64,000 bases of DNA from Defluviimonas aquaemixtae (lineage in GTDB: Bacteria > Pseudomonadota > Alphaproteobacteria > Rhodobacterales > Rhodobacteraceae), in assembly GCF_900302475.1 (NCBI RefSeq), contig NZ_OMOQ01000002.1:1-64000 (forward strand), given 5' to 3'. The notes under the pieces were generated by a model that searched no databases, had not been told where the DNA came from, and saw only the letters and a program-made list of their open reading frames with translations. How positions within the stretch are numbered: the stretch's first letter is position 1; each line of letters begins with the position of its first letter. A program made the position numbers and the translations under genes. This document shows positions 9,127 to 18,615 of this stretch, piece by piece.

Positions 9127-10002
9127 TCAGCTCCGCGCCCGGTTCTGCCGCGCGATCATCCGGTCGACGGCCCGCGTCGCGGGCACCGTCACACACAGGA
9201 AGATGACCGCCGCCCCGAGATAAGGGGTGAAGTTCGCGAGAAGCGACTTGTAAACACCGGCCTGACGCAGGATCTCGACAGGGCCGATGAACGAGAGAAG
9301 CGCCACGTCCTTCTGGAGCGCGATGAAGAGGTTCATGTTAGCAGGGATCACCCGCCGGATCGCCTGCGGCAATATCACGTAGCGCATCGTGTCCCAATGC
9401 GTGAGCCCGAGCGAGGCCGCCGCCGCGCGCTGGGATTCGTGGATCGATTCGATGCCCGTGCGGTAGACCTCGGCCACATAGGCCGAATAGGTCAGAATCA
9501 CGGCAACCGAGCCCCACAAATAGGGGCTGTTCCAGGGCCGGGGCAGGCCGAGGCCGGGGACGCCGAACCCGACGAGGTAGATCACGAGAATGACAGGCAC
9601 GCCCCGGAAGACGTCATTATAGATGATCCCGAAAAGCTTCAGTGGATAAAGCGCGGGCGACCGTGCGTCGCGAGCGAGCGCTATGACGAGGCCGAGGACC
9701 GCGATGATCGGCGCACACCACGCGAAGATGGCCACGTCGAGCATGAAAGCCCGCAAGAGACCCGGAAAAGTCTGAGCGAAGATCGGACCGTTGAAGAAGG
9801 ACTTTTGCACCCGCTCCCATCCTGGCGCCATCGGCACGAGGATGATGATGAGCGCGACTACGACCGCCGTACTCGTCGCGGCGATGATCGTGCTCCGCCG
9901 CCTGAGACGGCGCTCGCGCAGTTCCCGCCGGGTCGGGTGGCGCACTCCGCCTTGGGCGATCCGCACGGTGCCGGCCGCCCCCTTCATGCTATCGTCGGTC
10001 AT
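9127..10002 (-). CDS. ABC importer permease, polar amino acid type
   Basis: This 291-residue inner-membrane protein is of the HisM/GlnP type. It has a basic cytoplasmic N-terminus, a first membrane helix near residues 35-55, and four more helices. The coupling loop [20 protein letters not shown] fits the EAA motif that contacts the ATPase. Start 10002 is chosen because AGGACGG lies just upstream and it sits 8 bp after the binding-protein stop. Only one permease gene is present, so it probably acts as a homodimer. The substrate is unknown; see the binding protein for alternatives. Confidence 0.88.
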   Translation of the reverse strand: MTDDSMKGAAGTVRIAQGGVRHPTRRELRERRLRRRSTIIAATSTAVVVALIIILVPMAPGWERVQKSFFNGPIFAQTFPGLLRAFMLDVAIFAWCAPIIAVLGLVIALARDARSPALYPLKLFGIIYNDVFRGVPVILVIYLVGFGVPGLGLPRPWNSPYLWGSVAVILTYSAYVAEVYRTGIESIHESQRAAAASLGLTHWDTMRYVILPQAIRRVIPANMNLFIALQKDVALLSFIGPVEILRQAGVYKSLLANFTPYLGAAVIFLCVTVPATRAVDRMIARQNRARS

Positions 10003-10010
10003 CGGCCGTC

Positions 10011-10835
10011 CTATTCGACGACGGGAACGCCAGTCGCCTGTTGCAGCCACTCGGCCTCGATCTCGGCCAGCTTGCCATCCGCCACCATCGCGGCCAGCGC
10101 CTCATTGGCGCAGTCGCGAAGTGGATTGCCTTCCTCGAAGACGAGGCCGAATTGATCGGATGGCTCGCTGCCCGACGCGAACTGGCCGAGCACCACGCCG
10201 TCATCGAGAAGCACGGCAGAGGTATAAAGCGCCGTCGGCAGGTCCATCAGCGTCGCGTCGATCTGGCCCGCTTTCAGGGCCTCGGACGTGTCAGCGGTGT
10301 CGTCATAAAGAAGCGGATCGGCTTCGGGGCCGATCAGACTCGCGATCAAGGCAGGCGCGGTCGTTCCCGCCGCGGCACCCCACTTCAGCGACTTCAGTGA
10401 CGCAATCGTCGGCTCTGCCCCGGCGTCGACGGTCGGCTGCCGCACGAGGACCGCCTGTGCGGCCGTGTAGTAGGGGTCGGAGAAGTCGATCATCTGGTCG
10501 CGCTCGGCCGTGATGGAAAACTGCTGAAGGTTGAGGTCGAAATTCTTCGGTCCGGGCTGGATCGCCTGGTCGAAACTCGTCGAGGTCCATTCCACTTTGT
10601 CGGCAGCGAAGCCCATTCGCGCCGCGACTTCGTAGGCGACCGCCGCCTCGAACCCCTTTCCGCCGGCGGGGTCGTCGTCGATGACCCATGGAAAGTAAGC
10701 GGGGTTCCCGGTGGCGATCGTCAGCACGCCGTCCTTCAGCGTCTTGCCCGCCGCGCAATCCCCCTGCGCCGCCGCCATTCCGCCGGTCAACGCGACCATA
10801 CCCAGCACGGCGACCGTTGTTCTAGCGAATGTCAT
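10011..10835 (-). CDS. Periplasmic substrate-binding protein (family 3)
   Basis: This 274-residue secreted protein has a signal peptide (MTFARTTVAVLGMVALTGG, cleavage probably after AAAQ or AAA). The mature part reads as a family 3 solute-binding protein: an early strand DGVLTIATGNPAYFPWVID, then FDQAIQPGPKNFDLNLQQFS and ITAERDQMIDFSDPYY, the hallmark lid segment of this family. The start at 10835 follows GGGAGGA at good spacing. It is the first gene of a leftward importer unit that runs into PNP and the MTA/SAH-type deaminase, so its ligand could be a nucleoside-like or sulfur-containing compound rather than a plain amino acid. This is inference only. The 187-bp gap to the divergent efflux operon should hold both promoters; I see no operator there. 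Confidence 0.88.
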   Translation of the reverse strand: MTFARTTVAVLGMVALTGGMAAAQGDCAAGKTLKDGVLTIATGNPAYFPWVIDDDPAGGKGFEAAVAYEVAARMGFAADKVEWTSTSFDQAIQPGPKNFDLNLQQFSITAERDQMIDFSDPYYTAAQAVLVRQPTVDAGAEPTIASLKSLKWGAAAGTTAPALIASLIGPEADPLLYDDTADTSEALKAGQIDATLMDLPTALYTSAVLLDDGVVLGQFASGSEPSDQFGLVFEEGNPLRDCANEALAAMVADGKLAEIEAEWLQQATGVPVVE

Positions 10836-11022
10836 ATGTGTCCTCCCATCTATGCGCCGGGCGTCGCCCGTTCCGTTTCCCGACATGAGAGGACTTGCGC
10901 CCAACTGCTGTCAACGACCTTTCGCCGCCTGAGGCGGCAGCCTTTCCGACAATCGGGTCTCGACCATCGGGTTGATTTTGCTACGCTGTGCGCGACACGG
11001 GACGTCAGGGACGAGTCCATCT

Positions 11023-12096
11023 ATGCGAAATGCGCGATACCTCGCTCCGGTCTTCGGGGCGTTTCTGGCCGCTTGGTTCGCGACCGTTGCGGTATCGGCC
11101 GATCTTCTGAGGGTCGAAATCGTGCAGGCCGAGGCGATGCCCGATTCGCGGCTGTATTCGCTGACCGGAGAGGTGCGCCCGCGGGACAGCCTGACTGCGG
11201 CCTTCCCCTCGGGCGGGCGCGTGACCGAGGTTCTGGTCGACGCCGGGGACGAAGTGCAGCAAGACGCCGTCCTCGCCCGGATGCAGGCGGTTCAGCAGCA
11301 ACAGGCGCGTCGCGCGGCCGAGGCGGGCCTCTCGACCGCGACCGCCGACTACCGGCAGGCGGTCGAGGACCTCCAGCGTCAAGATGCGCTTCTTCAGCGC
11401 GGCGCCACGACCCGGATCGCTCGTGACAGCGCCGAGGACGCCCTCAGAATCGCCGAAGGCGTTCTGGCGCAGGCAAGCGCCGATCTCGACCGGGCCGAGA
11501 AAGCGCTTGCCGATACGGTTCTGCTCGCGCCCGGTGACGCGACAGTCACGCAGCGGATGGTGGAGGCGGGCCAAGTCGTTGGCGCCGCCCAGCCGGTGTT
11601 TGAGCTTGCGCTCGGCAGCGCAATGGATGCGGTCTTCGATGTTCCCGAGGTTCTTCTAAGCTTTGGCGCCGCACCGCCCGTCGTGACGCTGAACCCAATC
11701 GACGATCCGAATACCGTCTTCCATGGCCATATCGACGAGATTTCACCTGTCGTCGATGCCCAGACCGGCACCGTCGCCGTGACGGTTGCGATCGACAACC
11801 CGCCCGAGAGGCTAAGCTTCGGCGAGGCGGTGCGCGGATCGGTAACGCGCGAGGGGCCGGAACTGGTCGTCCTGCCTTGGTCGGCCATGTCGGCGACGGC
11901 CGGGGGGCCGGCGGTCTGGCGGGTCGATCCCGATACGATGACCGTCACGCTGCAACCTGTCGAGATCGAGCGCTTTGAAACCGGGCGCATCCTCATCAAG
12001 AGCGGAATCGAAGACGGCGATCTCGTCGTCGGCGCCGGCGCTCAGCTGCTCTACCCGGGACGCACGGTCCGCGCTGCGGAGGAGATCGCCGAATGA
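11023..12096 (+). CDS. RND efflux periplasmic adaptor, first of two
   Basis: This 357-residue protein has an N-terminal signal or anchor (YLAPVFGAFLAAWFATVAVSA) followed by the membrane-fusion-protein layout: a lipoyl half (GGRVTEVLVDAGDEVQQD), an alpha-helical hairpin rich in Ala/Gln/Glu, the second lipoyl half (LLAPGDATVTQRMVEAGQVV), then beta-barrel and membrane-proximal parts. It would bridge the RND pump and an outer-membrane channel. The ATG at 11023 is chosen because the signal peptide begins there; the frame opens at 10972. It overlaps the second adaptor by ATGA (12093-12096). No outer-membrane channel gene is present in the window. Confidence 0.88.
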   Translation: MRNARYLAPVFGAFLAAWFATVAVSADLLRVEIVQAEAMPDSRLYSLTGEVRPRDSLTAAFPSGGRVTEVLVDAGDEVQQDAVLARMQAVQQQQARRAAEAGLSTATADYRQAVEDLQRQDALLQRGATTRIARDSAEDALRIAEGVLAQASADLDRAEKALADTVLLAPGDATVTQRMVEAGQVVGAAQPVFELALGSAMDAVFDVPEVLLSFGAAPPVVTLNPIDDPNTVFHGHIDEISPVVDAQTGTVAVTVAIDNPPERLSFGEAVRGSVTREGPELVVLPWSAMSATAGGPAVWRVDPDTMTVTLQPVEIERFETGRILIKSGIEDGDLVVGAGAQLLYPGRTVRAAEEIAE

Positions 12097-13163
12097 CCCG
12101 TTTTGCGCTTTGTCTGGCCACCATTCTCGCGCTTCCTGCAACTGCGGAAGAGGCCGAGCAGCCCTCCGGGGCCGCGCCCCGCCCAGTCGTCAGCGTGGTT
12201 GTCCAGCCCGAGGCCGAACTGCCTTTGACCTATGTCGGCACGGTCGCCTCGCGGATCGAAACCGACCTCGGCTTCCCGCTGATCGGCACGATTGCCGAAC
12301 GGCCGATCTCGGCAGGCGACGTCGTGCAAAGGGACGAGATTCTGGCACGCCTCGACCCAGAGGCGCTCGATGCGGATCTGCGGGCCGCCGAAGCCGGCGT
12401 CGCGGTCGCCGAGGCCCAGCTCCGCTCGGCCGCAGACGCGACAGACAGGGCGCGCTCACTTGCTGAAACGGGTGCCGGAAGTGAAACCCGGCTCGAAGAT
12501 GCCGAACGCGCCCTCGTCGCGGCCGAGGCTCGGCTAGAACAGGCCCGTGCGAGCCTCGCAAGTGCCCAGGACACGCGCGATCTCGCCACGCTGACGGCGC
12601 CTCAGGACGGCGTCGTGACCGAAATCTTCGCCGAGCCGGGCGCGACGCTGTCGGCGGGCCAGCCGGTGCTGCGCCTCGCCGCGACTGACGCGCGCGAAAT
12701 TGTCATCGACCTCAGCGAACAGGATGTCGCCGCGCTCGAGCCGGGCGTGGAGTTCCAAGCCCGCCTCGCGGCCAATCCCGCCGTGACGGCAACCGCGACG
12801 CTCCGCCAGATCGACCCGGTTGCCGAACGCACCACGCGGACACGGCGGCTGCATCTTGCGCTGAAGGATGCGCCGGATTCCTTCCGGCTGGGTGCCCTCG
12901 TCCGCGTGACACCGCTTTCGGGAAGCGATGCCGGCGTCGTCCTGCCGGCCGGCGCAGTTCTCGACTCCGACGGCCCGTCCCCTTCGGTCTGGCGCGTCGA
13001 TCGCGCCGACAACCAAGTGGAGCGAGTGCCTGTCACGCTCGGCCCGAGGGTCGGTGACTATATCGTTGTCACCTCTGGCCTCAGCCCCGGAACGGAGGTG
13101 GTCGTGAAGGGAATCCATTCGCTTGAGGAAGGGCAGATTGTCGGCCCGCGCGTGCCCGGATGA
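12093..13163 (+). CDS. RND efflux periplasmic adaptor, second of two
   Basis: This 356-residue adaptor has a signal peptide MTRFALCLATILALPATA. The lipoyl halves are visible (GTIAERPISAGDVVQRDEIL and LTAPQDGVVTEIFAEPGATL) on either side of a coiled hairpin, followed by barrel and proximal domains ending VVVKGIHSLEEGQIVGPRV. It is clearly diverged from the first adaptor, so this is not a fresh tandem duplication. It is coupled at both ends by ATGA. Two different adaptors ahead of one pump recall TriA-TriB of the Pseudomonas TriABC system, where both are needed; whether that holds here is inference. Confidence 0.88.
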   Translation: MTRFALCLATILALPATAEEAEQPSGAAPRPVVSVVVQPEAELPLTYVGTVASRIETDLGFPLIGTIAERPISAGDVVQRDEILARLDPEALDADLRAAEAGVAVAEAQLRSAADATDRARSLAETGAGSETRLEDAERALVAAEARLEQARASLASAQDTRDLATLTAPQDGVVTEIFAEPGATLSAGQPVLRLAATDAREIVIDLSEQDVAALEPGVEFQARLAANPAVTATATLRQIDPVAERTTRTRRLHLALKDAPDSFRLGALVRVTPLSGSDAGVVLPAGAVLDSDGPSPSVWRVDRADNQVERVPVTLGPRVGDYIVVTSGLSPGTEVVVKGIHSLEEGQIVGPRVPG

Positions 13164-16100
13164 ATCGCTTCAACCTCTCCGACTGGGCGCTTCAGCACCG
13201 ATCCTTCGTCTGGTTCCTCATGATCATCTCGATGGCGGCGGGCGTTCTCGCCTATGTCGAGATCGGTCGCGAAGAGGATCCTGATTTCTCGATCAAGACC
13301 ATGATCATCGCCGCCGCCCTGCCCGGCGCTGACGTGCAGGAAACGCTGAGCCAGGTCACCGACCGGATCGAGAAAAAGCTTGAAGACCTCGATGAGCTCG
13401 ACTTCACGCGGTCAGTTACACGGCCGGGTCAGGCCATTGTGTATGTCGAGCTTCTGCCCACGACACGCGCCCGCCAACTGCCGCGCATCTGGCAGACGGT
13501 GCGCAACATGATGGCCGATATCCGGTCCGATTTCCCGGCCGAGTTCGCGGGCTTCCAGTTCGACGATAATTTCGGCGACGTCTTCGGCAATCTCTACGCC
13601 TTCACTTCGGACGGATTCACCCCGCGCGAGGTGCGCGACCACGCGGAAGGCGTCCGCCGCGCCGTGCAGGCCCTTCCCGACGCCGGCAAGGTGGAGATCT
13701 ACGGCACGCGCGATGAAGTCGTTTACCTCGAATTCTCGACCGAGCGCCTGGCCGCGCTGGGCCTGAACCAGCAGGCGGTGCAAGCGACGCTCGCCGCGCA
13801 GAACGCGATCCTGCCATCGGGCGTGATCGACGCGGGCCCCGAACGCGTGCTCGTTCGGATCGGCGGGCAGTTTTCGGGCACAGAAAGCCTCGAAGACATC
13901 AATCTGCGGGTCGGCGACCGATTCTTCCGTCTGACCGACGTGGGCGAGATCCGCCGGACCTACCAGGACCCGCCGACCGAGCTTTTCCGCTATCGCGGCG
14001 AGGAAGCGATCGGGCTCGCCGTGGGGATGCGCAAGGGCGCCAACATCATCGACTTCGGCGAGGAGCTGACCGCGGTCATCGCGGAGGCCACCGCCCAGCT
14101 TCCGGTCGGGATCGGGATTCACCAGGTCGCCGACCAACCCCATGTCGTCGACGAGGCGGTGGGCCACTTTCTCCAGGCGCTCCTCGAAGCGATCCTGATT
14201 GTCCTCGCGGTCAGCTTCGTCTCGCTCGGCATGCGCGCGGGCCTCGTCGTCACTCTGACGATCCCGCTCGTCCTCGCGATCACCTTCGTGATCATGCACT
14301 ATGCCGGCTTCACGCTGCAGCGCATTTCGCTTGGCGCGCTGATCATCGCGCTCGGGCTACTGGTCGATGACGCGATGATCGCGATCGAGACTATGATCTC
14401 CAGGCTAGAGAAGGGCGAGAGCTTGAGCGCGTCGGCCTCCTACGCCTGGACCTCGATCGCCTTCCCGATGCTCACGGGCACGCTCGTCACCGTCGCGGGG
14501 TTCATCCCCGTCGGCCTCAACAACTCGGCGGCGGGAGAGTTCACCTTCTCGCTCTTCGTCGTGATCGCGGTGTCTCTGACGGTTTCGTGGATCGTCGCGG
14601 TCCTGTTCGCGCCGCTCCTGGGCGTGACATTCCTGCCCGCGAAACTCAAGCACCACACGGGCGAACCGGGCCGCGTACGCCGCGCCTTCCACGTGCTCCT
14701 GCGTGCCGCGATGCGGTTCCGCTGGCTCACCATCGCGCTCACGGTCGCGACCTTCGCCTTCTCGATATACGCCATGCGCTTCGTCGAGCAGCAGTTCTTC
14801 CCGAGCTCCGACCGCCCCGAGCTGATCATCGACTTCGCGCTTCCGCAGAACGCCTCGATCTCCGAGACCGCTGCACAGATCGAGCGGATGGAGGTACATC
14901 TGGCAGACAGCGAGCACGTGCTCTTCTGGTCGTCCTATATCGGCCGCGGCGCGCCCCGGTTCCTGCTGTCCTATGACGTTCCCACGCCGGGACCGAATAC
15001 CGGGCAGGTCGTGATCCAGACACCGTCCGTCGAGGACCGCGACGCGCTCCGCGCCGAGCTGCGGGATATCGCCGCAAACGAGTTTCCCGGAATCGACGTC
15101 TTCATCAAGCTTCTCGAGATCGGCCCGCCGGTCGGGCGTCCGGTCCAGTACCGCATCTCCGGCCCCAACATCGAGACGCTGCGCGACCACGCACGCGATC
15201 TGACCGCGCTCGTCGCCAGTGACGAACGGCTGCGCGACATCGTCATGGACTGGAACGAACCGACGCGTGTCGTCCGGCTCGAGATTCTTCAGGACAAGGC
15301 GCGCCAACTTGGAATCACACCGCGCGACATCGCGGCGGCGCTGAACGCGATCTACGACGGTACGAGCATCACCGAACTGCGCGATGCCGCGTACCTGATC
15401 GACATCGTGGCGCGCGGCGACGCCGTCTCACGCCAGTCGGTGGAGGCGCTGCCCGACCTACAGCTTTCGGCCGCGAACGGCGTGACGATACCGCTTCGCT
15501 CGGTCGCGACATTCTCTTATGAAACCGAACAGCCGGTGATCCATCAGCGCAACCGGATGCCGACGATCACCGTCAAAGCGGCGATCGAGACGAAGGACCA
15601 GCCCGACACGATCGTCAAGGACCTCGCGGATCGAGTCGCCGCATTCAACGCGGACCTGCCGCAGGGCTACGAGGCGGTGGTGGGCGGCACCGTCGAATCG
15701 AGCGCGGACAGCCAGGCGCCGATCGCCGCCGTCGTGCCCTTGATGGTGTTGATCATGCTGACGCTGATCATGATCCAGATGCAGAGCTTCCGGCTGAGTT
15801 TCGTCGTCCTCTGCGTCGCGCCCCTCGGCCTCATCGGCGTGGTCGCCGCGCTCGTTCCCTCAGGCGCGCCGCTGGGCTTCGTCGCGATCCTCGGCGTCCT
15901 CGCGCTGATCGGCATCCTGATCCGCAACTCCATCATCCTCGTGGACGAAATCGAGGTGCTGCGCGCCAAGGGACGCAGCGCCTGGGACGCGGTCTTCGAA
16001 GCCTCAGACGCCCGCGCCCGCCCGATCCTCTTGACCGCGGCCGCGGCGAGCCTCGCGCTCATCCCGATCTCGCGGCAGATCTTTTGGGGGCCGATGGCCT

Positions 16101-16213
16101 ACGCGATGATGGGCGGGATCATCGCCGGCACGGTCATCACGCTGGTATTCGCGCCCGCGCTCTATCTCGTAGTCTTCCGCGTCCGCCGCGAGGATAACAG
16201 CGAAAAGATCTGA
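13160..16213 (+). CDS. RND family efflux pump (inner-membrane proton antiporter)
   Basis: At 1017 residues this is the usual length of an AcrB/HAE-type RND pump. It has TM1 at about 13-31, a large first periplasmic loop, TM2-6 (about 335-490) with the proton-relay aspartates in LGLLVDDAMIAIE, a second periplasmic loop, and TM8-12 near the end, including FVAILGVLALIGILIRNSII. Sequence features resemble the MdtB/TriC side of the family. It should work as a trimer with the two upstream adaptors and an outer-membrane channel supplied from elsewhere. The gene ends 11 bp before the stop of the convergent LysR gene. Substrate unknown. Confidence 0.92.
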   Translation: MNRFNLSDWALQHRSFVWFLMIISMAAGVLAYVEIGREEDPDFSIKTMIIAAALPGADVQETLSQVTDRIEKKLEDLDELDFTRSVTRPGQAIVYVELLPTTRARQLPRIWQTVRNMMADIRSDFPAEFAGFQFDDNFGDVFGNLYAFTSDGFTPREVRDHAEGVRRAVQALPDAGKVEIYGTRDEVVYLEFSTERLAALGLNQQAVQATLAAQNAILPSGVIDAGPERVLVRIGGQFSGTESLEDINLRVGDRFFRLTDVGEIRRTYQDPPTELFRYRGEEAIGLAVGMRKGANIIDFGEELTAVIAEATAQLPVGIGIHQVADQPHVVDEAVGHFLQALLEAILIVLAVSFVSLGMRAGLVVTLTIPLVLAITFVIMHYAGFTLQRISLGALIIALGLLVDDAMIAIETMISRLEKGESLSASASYAWTSIAFPMLTGTLVTVAGFIPVGLNNSAAGEFTFSLFVVIAVSLTVSWIVAVLFAPLLGVTFLPAKLKHHTGEPGRVRRAFHVLLRAAMRFRWLTIALTVATFAFSIYAMRFVEQQFFPSSDRPELIIDFALPQNASISETAAQIERMEVHLADSEHVLFWSSYIGRGAPRFLLSYDVPTPGPNTGQVVIQTPSVEDRDALRAELRDIAANEFPGIDVFIKLLEIGPPVGRPVQYRISGPNIETLRDHARDLTALVASDERLRDIVMDWNEPTRVVRLEILQDKARQLGITPRDIAAALNAIYDGTSITELRDAAYLIDIVARGDAVSRQSVEALPDLQLSAANGVTIPLRSVATFSYETEQPVIHQRNRMPTITVKAAIETKDQPDTIVKDLADRVAAFNADLPQGYEAVVGGTVESSADSQAPIAAVVPLMVLIMLTLIMIQMQSFRLSFVVLCVAPLGLIGVVAALVPSGAPLGFVAILGVLALIGILIRNSIILVDEIEVLRAKGRSAWDAVFEASDARARPILLTAAAASLALIPISRQIFWGPMAYAMMGGIIAGTVITLVFAPALYLVVFRVRREDNSEKI

Positions 16214-16224
16214 ACGCCGCGGGG

Positions 16225-17115
16225 TCAGTCCGCCGTGCCAGTCCGATATGCTGCGTAGTCCCTCAGATAGTCGACGAACGCCCGCGTGGCGAGGTTCTTG
16301 GCCCCGCGCCGCGTGTCGAAATAATAGGACCACGGGCTTTCAGGCCGGACCGCGAACGGCTCTTTCAATAGCCCGCGTTCGAGATGGATCGCCCCGAGCG
16401 AGGTCAATGCGACAGTCACCCCCAGCCCGCGCGCAGCCATCTCGAGCGAGATGTTCGATCCGTTCGTCTTGATCGAATGGCCTGCGTCGAATTTCGCGAT
16501 CCCGAGCACATCTCCCATGATCGTCCAGTATTCCTGCCGCCCCGAAATCAGGATGCGCGGCAAGCCCAAAACATCCGACGGGCCGCCGAGCCTGGATGCG
16601 AGGCACGGCGCCATCAGCAGCGACAGCGTCTCGCGCCACATGAGCGCCGCGCCCGACGGGCGGTCGTCTTCGCGATTGACGGTGATCACCACGTCCGCGA
16701 TCCCGTCGTCGACGCCGTCCCAGATCGTGCCGTGAACGACGACCTCGATCTCGGGATGAACTTCGCGGAACGCTGACAAACACCCCGGCAGCCAGTTTTC
16801 CGCAAGGCTCATCGGACAGGACAGAATGACCGAGCGTTCGCGTGAGCTCGCCACGACCGCCTCGGTCGCGCTGTCGATCTGGGCCAGTGCCTGCCGCAAG
16901 GTAGGCAGGTAGGCCTCACCAACCTCGGTCAGCTCCAGAGACCGTGCCTTGCGTACGAACAATGCCCGACCCACGTATTTTTCCAGCGCCCGCACGTGTG
17001 TGGATATCGCCGCCTGCGTATAGCCCAACTCCTCCGCGGCGCGCGTGAAGCTCAGATGCCGGGCGGCGCATTCAAATGAACGCACGAAATTCAGCGGCGG
17101 TGGCGGGCGGGTCAT
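16225..17115 (-). CDS. LysR-family transcriptional regulator, GcvA-like
   Basis: This 296-residue protein begins MTRPPPPLNFVRSFECAARH, the characteristic opening of GcvA-type LysR regulators, with the winged HTH at about 15-65 (LSFTRAAEELGYTQAAISTH) and a periplasmic-binding-like effector domain after it. An upstream start at 17187 would add 24 residues; neither start has a good ribosome site, and the shorter one is chosen by family alignment. It is divergent from the MmgE/PrpD gene with 132 bp between them, the classic layout for a LysR regulator and its target. It probably controls the hydroxyacid dehydrogenase/MmgE pair and perhaps the HyuAB cluster in response to a substrate or intermediate. 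Confidence 0.88.
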   Translation of the reverse strand: MTRPPPPLNFVRSFECAARHLSFTRAAEELGYTQAAISTHVRALEKYVGRALFVRKARSLELTEVGEAYLPTLRQALAQIDSATEAVVASSRERSVILSCPMSLAENWLPGCLSAFREVHPEIEVVVHGTIWDGVDDGIADVVITVNREDDRPSGAALMWRETLSLLMAPCLASRLGGPSDVLGLPRILISGRQEYWTIMGDVLGIAKFDAGHSIKTNGSNISLEMAARGLGVTVALTSLGAIHLERGLLKEPFAVRPESPWSYYFDTRRGAKNLATRAFVDYLRDYAAYRTGTAD

Positions 17116-17247
17116 GCTGGCTCGGCAGGCTTGGACTTGAACGTCAGCCAAGCTAACGGAAAATTTATGCGATGACAGCGAATTCATCGCGTGTTTGGAT
17201 GGCGCCGTAAAATATCGTGGTCATCGGATTGTCACGGAGGACCGGCG

Positions 17248-18615
17248 ATGCGCGGCGAAGACGGGATCGAAACGCGGACCTTCGACCGTGTGGCGGAGTT
17301 CGTGCTCGACACCCGGTCAGACGACATCCCCGCCCCCACACGCGAGCGCGCCGCGCTGCTCCTGCTCGACACGCTCGGCATCGCCGCCGCCTCCGCGCCG
17401 ATGGAGGCGGGACGGATCGCGCGCGACACTGCCGCCCGGATCCACGGCGCCGGGGCGGACGACGCCGCAGCACGCATGCTGTTCGACGGGCGACGGGTCA
17501 GCCTCCCGGGCGCGGTCTATGCCGCGGCGACGCAGGTCGACAATCTCGACGGACACGACGGCTACAACCCGACGAAGGGCCATATCGGCGTCGTCGCCGC
17601 GCCGACGCTCGTCGCGCTCGCCGGGCTCAGGCCGGCGCTTTCCGGACCCGATGCGCTCGCGGCGCTCATCATCGGCTACGAGGTCGCGGGCCGCGCCGCC
17701 CTGTCGCTCCATGCCAGCGTCAGCGACTACCACACCTCGGGCGCCTGGAACGCGCTCGGCGTCGCGGCGATGGCCGCGCGGATGCGGGGCCTGACGCGCG
17801 ACCAGCTGCGCGAGGCGCTCGGCATTGCGGAATATCACGGGCCCCGCAGCCAGATGATGCGCGAGATCGCGCACCCTACGATGCTGCATGACGGGTCGGG
17901 CTGGGGCGCGCTCGCGGGCATGAGCGCCGCGATCCTCGCCGAGGCGGGGTTCGCCGGGGCGCCTGCGATCACGGTCGAGGCGCCCGAAGCGGCACCCCAC
18001 TGGGCCGATCTCGGGCGCTTCTGGCAGATCGAACATCAGTACATCAAGCCCTACCCGATCTGCCGCTGGGCGCATGCCGCCATCGACGCCGCGCGCGAGC
18101 TGCAAGTGGCGCATGGCTTCGATGCGGGCCAGATCGAGGAGATCCGCATCCGCAGCTTCGACAACGCCGTGGCACTCTGGTCCGGCATGCCGGAGACCAC
18201 GTCGAAGGCCCAATACGCCCTGCCCTTCCCTGTCGCCGTGATGTTGGTCCATGGGCGCATCGGGCTGGAACACATCTCGGGCGCGGCGCTCAACGATCCG
18301 GCGGTCGCGCGACTCGTCCAACGGACGACCCTTGCGACCGAACCGCGGCACGAAGCGCGCTTCCCGGACGGGCGATGGGCGGATGTGGAAATCGTGCTCG
18401 ACGACGGGCAGATGCTCCGTTCAGGCGACACGCATGCCCGTGGTGGCCCAGAACGCCCGTTCAGCGCCACGGACATCGTCGCGAAGTTCATGGAGTTCGC
18501 CGCCCCCGTTCTGGGCGGCGCACGCGCATCCGCGATCCGCGACGCGACGCTCGCGCTCACCCCGGCCGAGAGCCGGTTCTCCGACTTGGCCCGACACTTG
18601 CACGAAACCCCGTGA
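17248..18615 (+). CDS. MmgE/PrpD family protein
   Basis: This 455-residue protein matches the MmgE/PrpD fold: N-terminal helical domain (RAALLLLDTLGIAAASAP), the conserved LDGHDGYNPTKGHIGVVAAP region at about 110-130, and the C-terminal lid and beta domain (QYIKPYPICRWAHAAIDAAR). Members include 2-methylcitrate dehydratase and a range of dehydratases, isomerases and decarboxylases such as cis-aconitate decarboxylase, so the reaction cannot be named. The ATG at 17248 has ACGGAGG about 9 nt upstream. Its stop overlaps the GTG of the D-2-hydroxyacid dehydrogenase (GTGA, 18612-18615), linking the two in one pathway. Confidence 0.88.
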   Translation: MRGEDGIETRTFDRVAEFVLDTRSDDIPAPTRERAALLLLDTLGIAAASAPMEAGRIARDTAARIHGAGADDAAARMLFDGRRVSLPGAVYAAATQVDNLDGHDGYNPTKGHIGVVAAPTLVALAGLRPALSGPDALAALIIGYEVAGRAALSLHASVSDYHTSGAWNALGVAAMAARMRGLTRDQLREALGIAEYHGPRSQMMREIAHPTMLHDGSGWGALAGMSAAILAEAGFAGAPAITVEAPEAAPHWADLGRFWQIEHQYIKPYPICRWAHAAIDAARELQVAHGFDAGQIEEIRIRSFDNAVALWSGMPETTSKAQYALPFPVAVMLVHGRIGLEHISGAALNDPAVARLVQRTTLATEPRHEARFPDGRWADVEIVLDDGQMLRSGDTHARGGPERPFSATDIVAKFMEFAAPVLGGARASAIRDATLALTPAESRFSDLARHLHETP

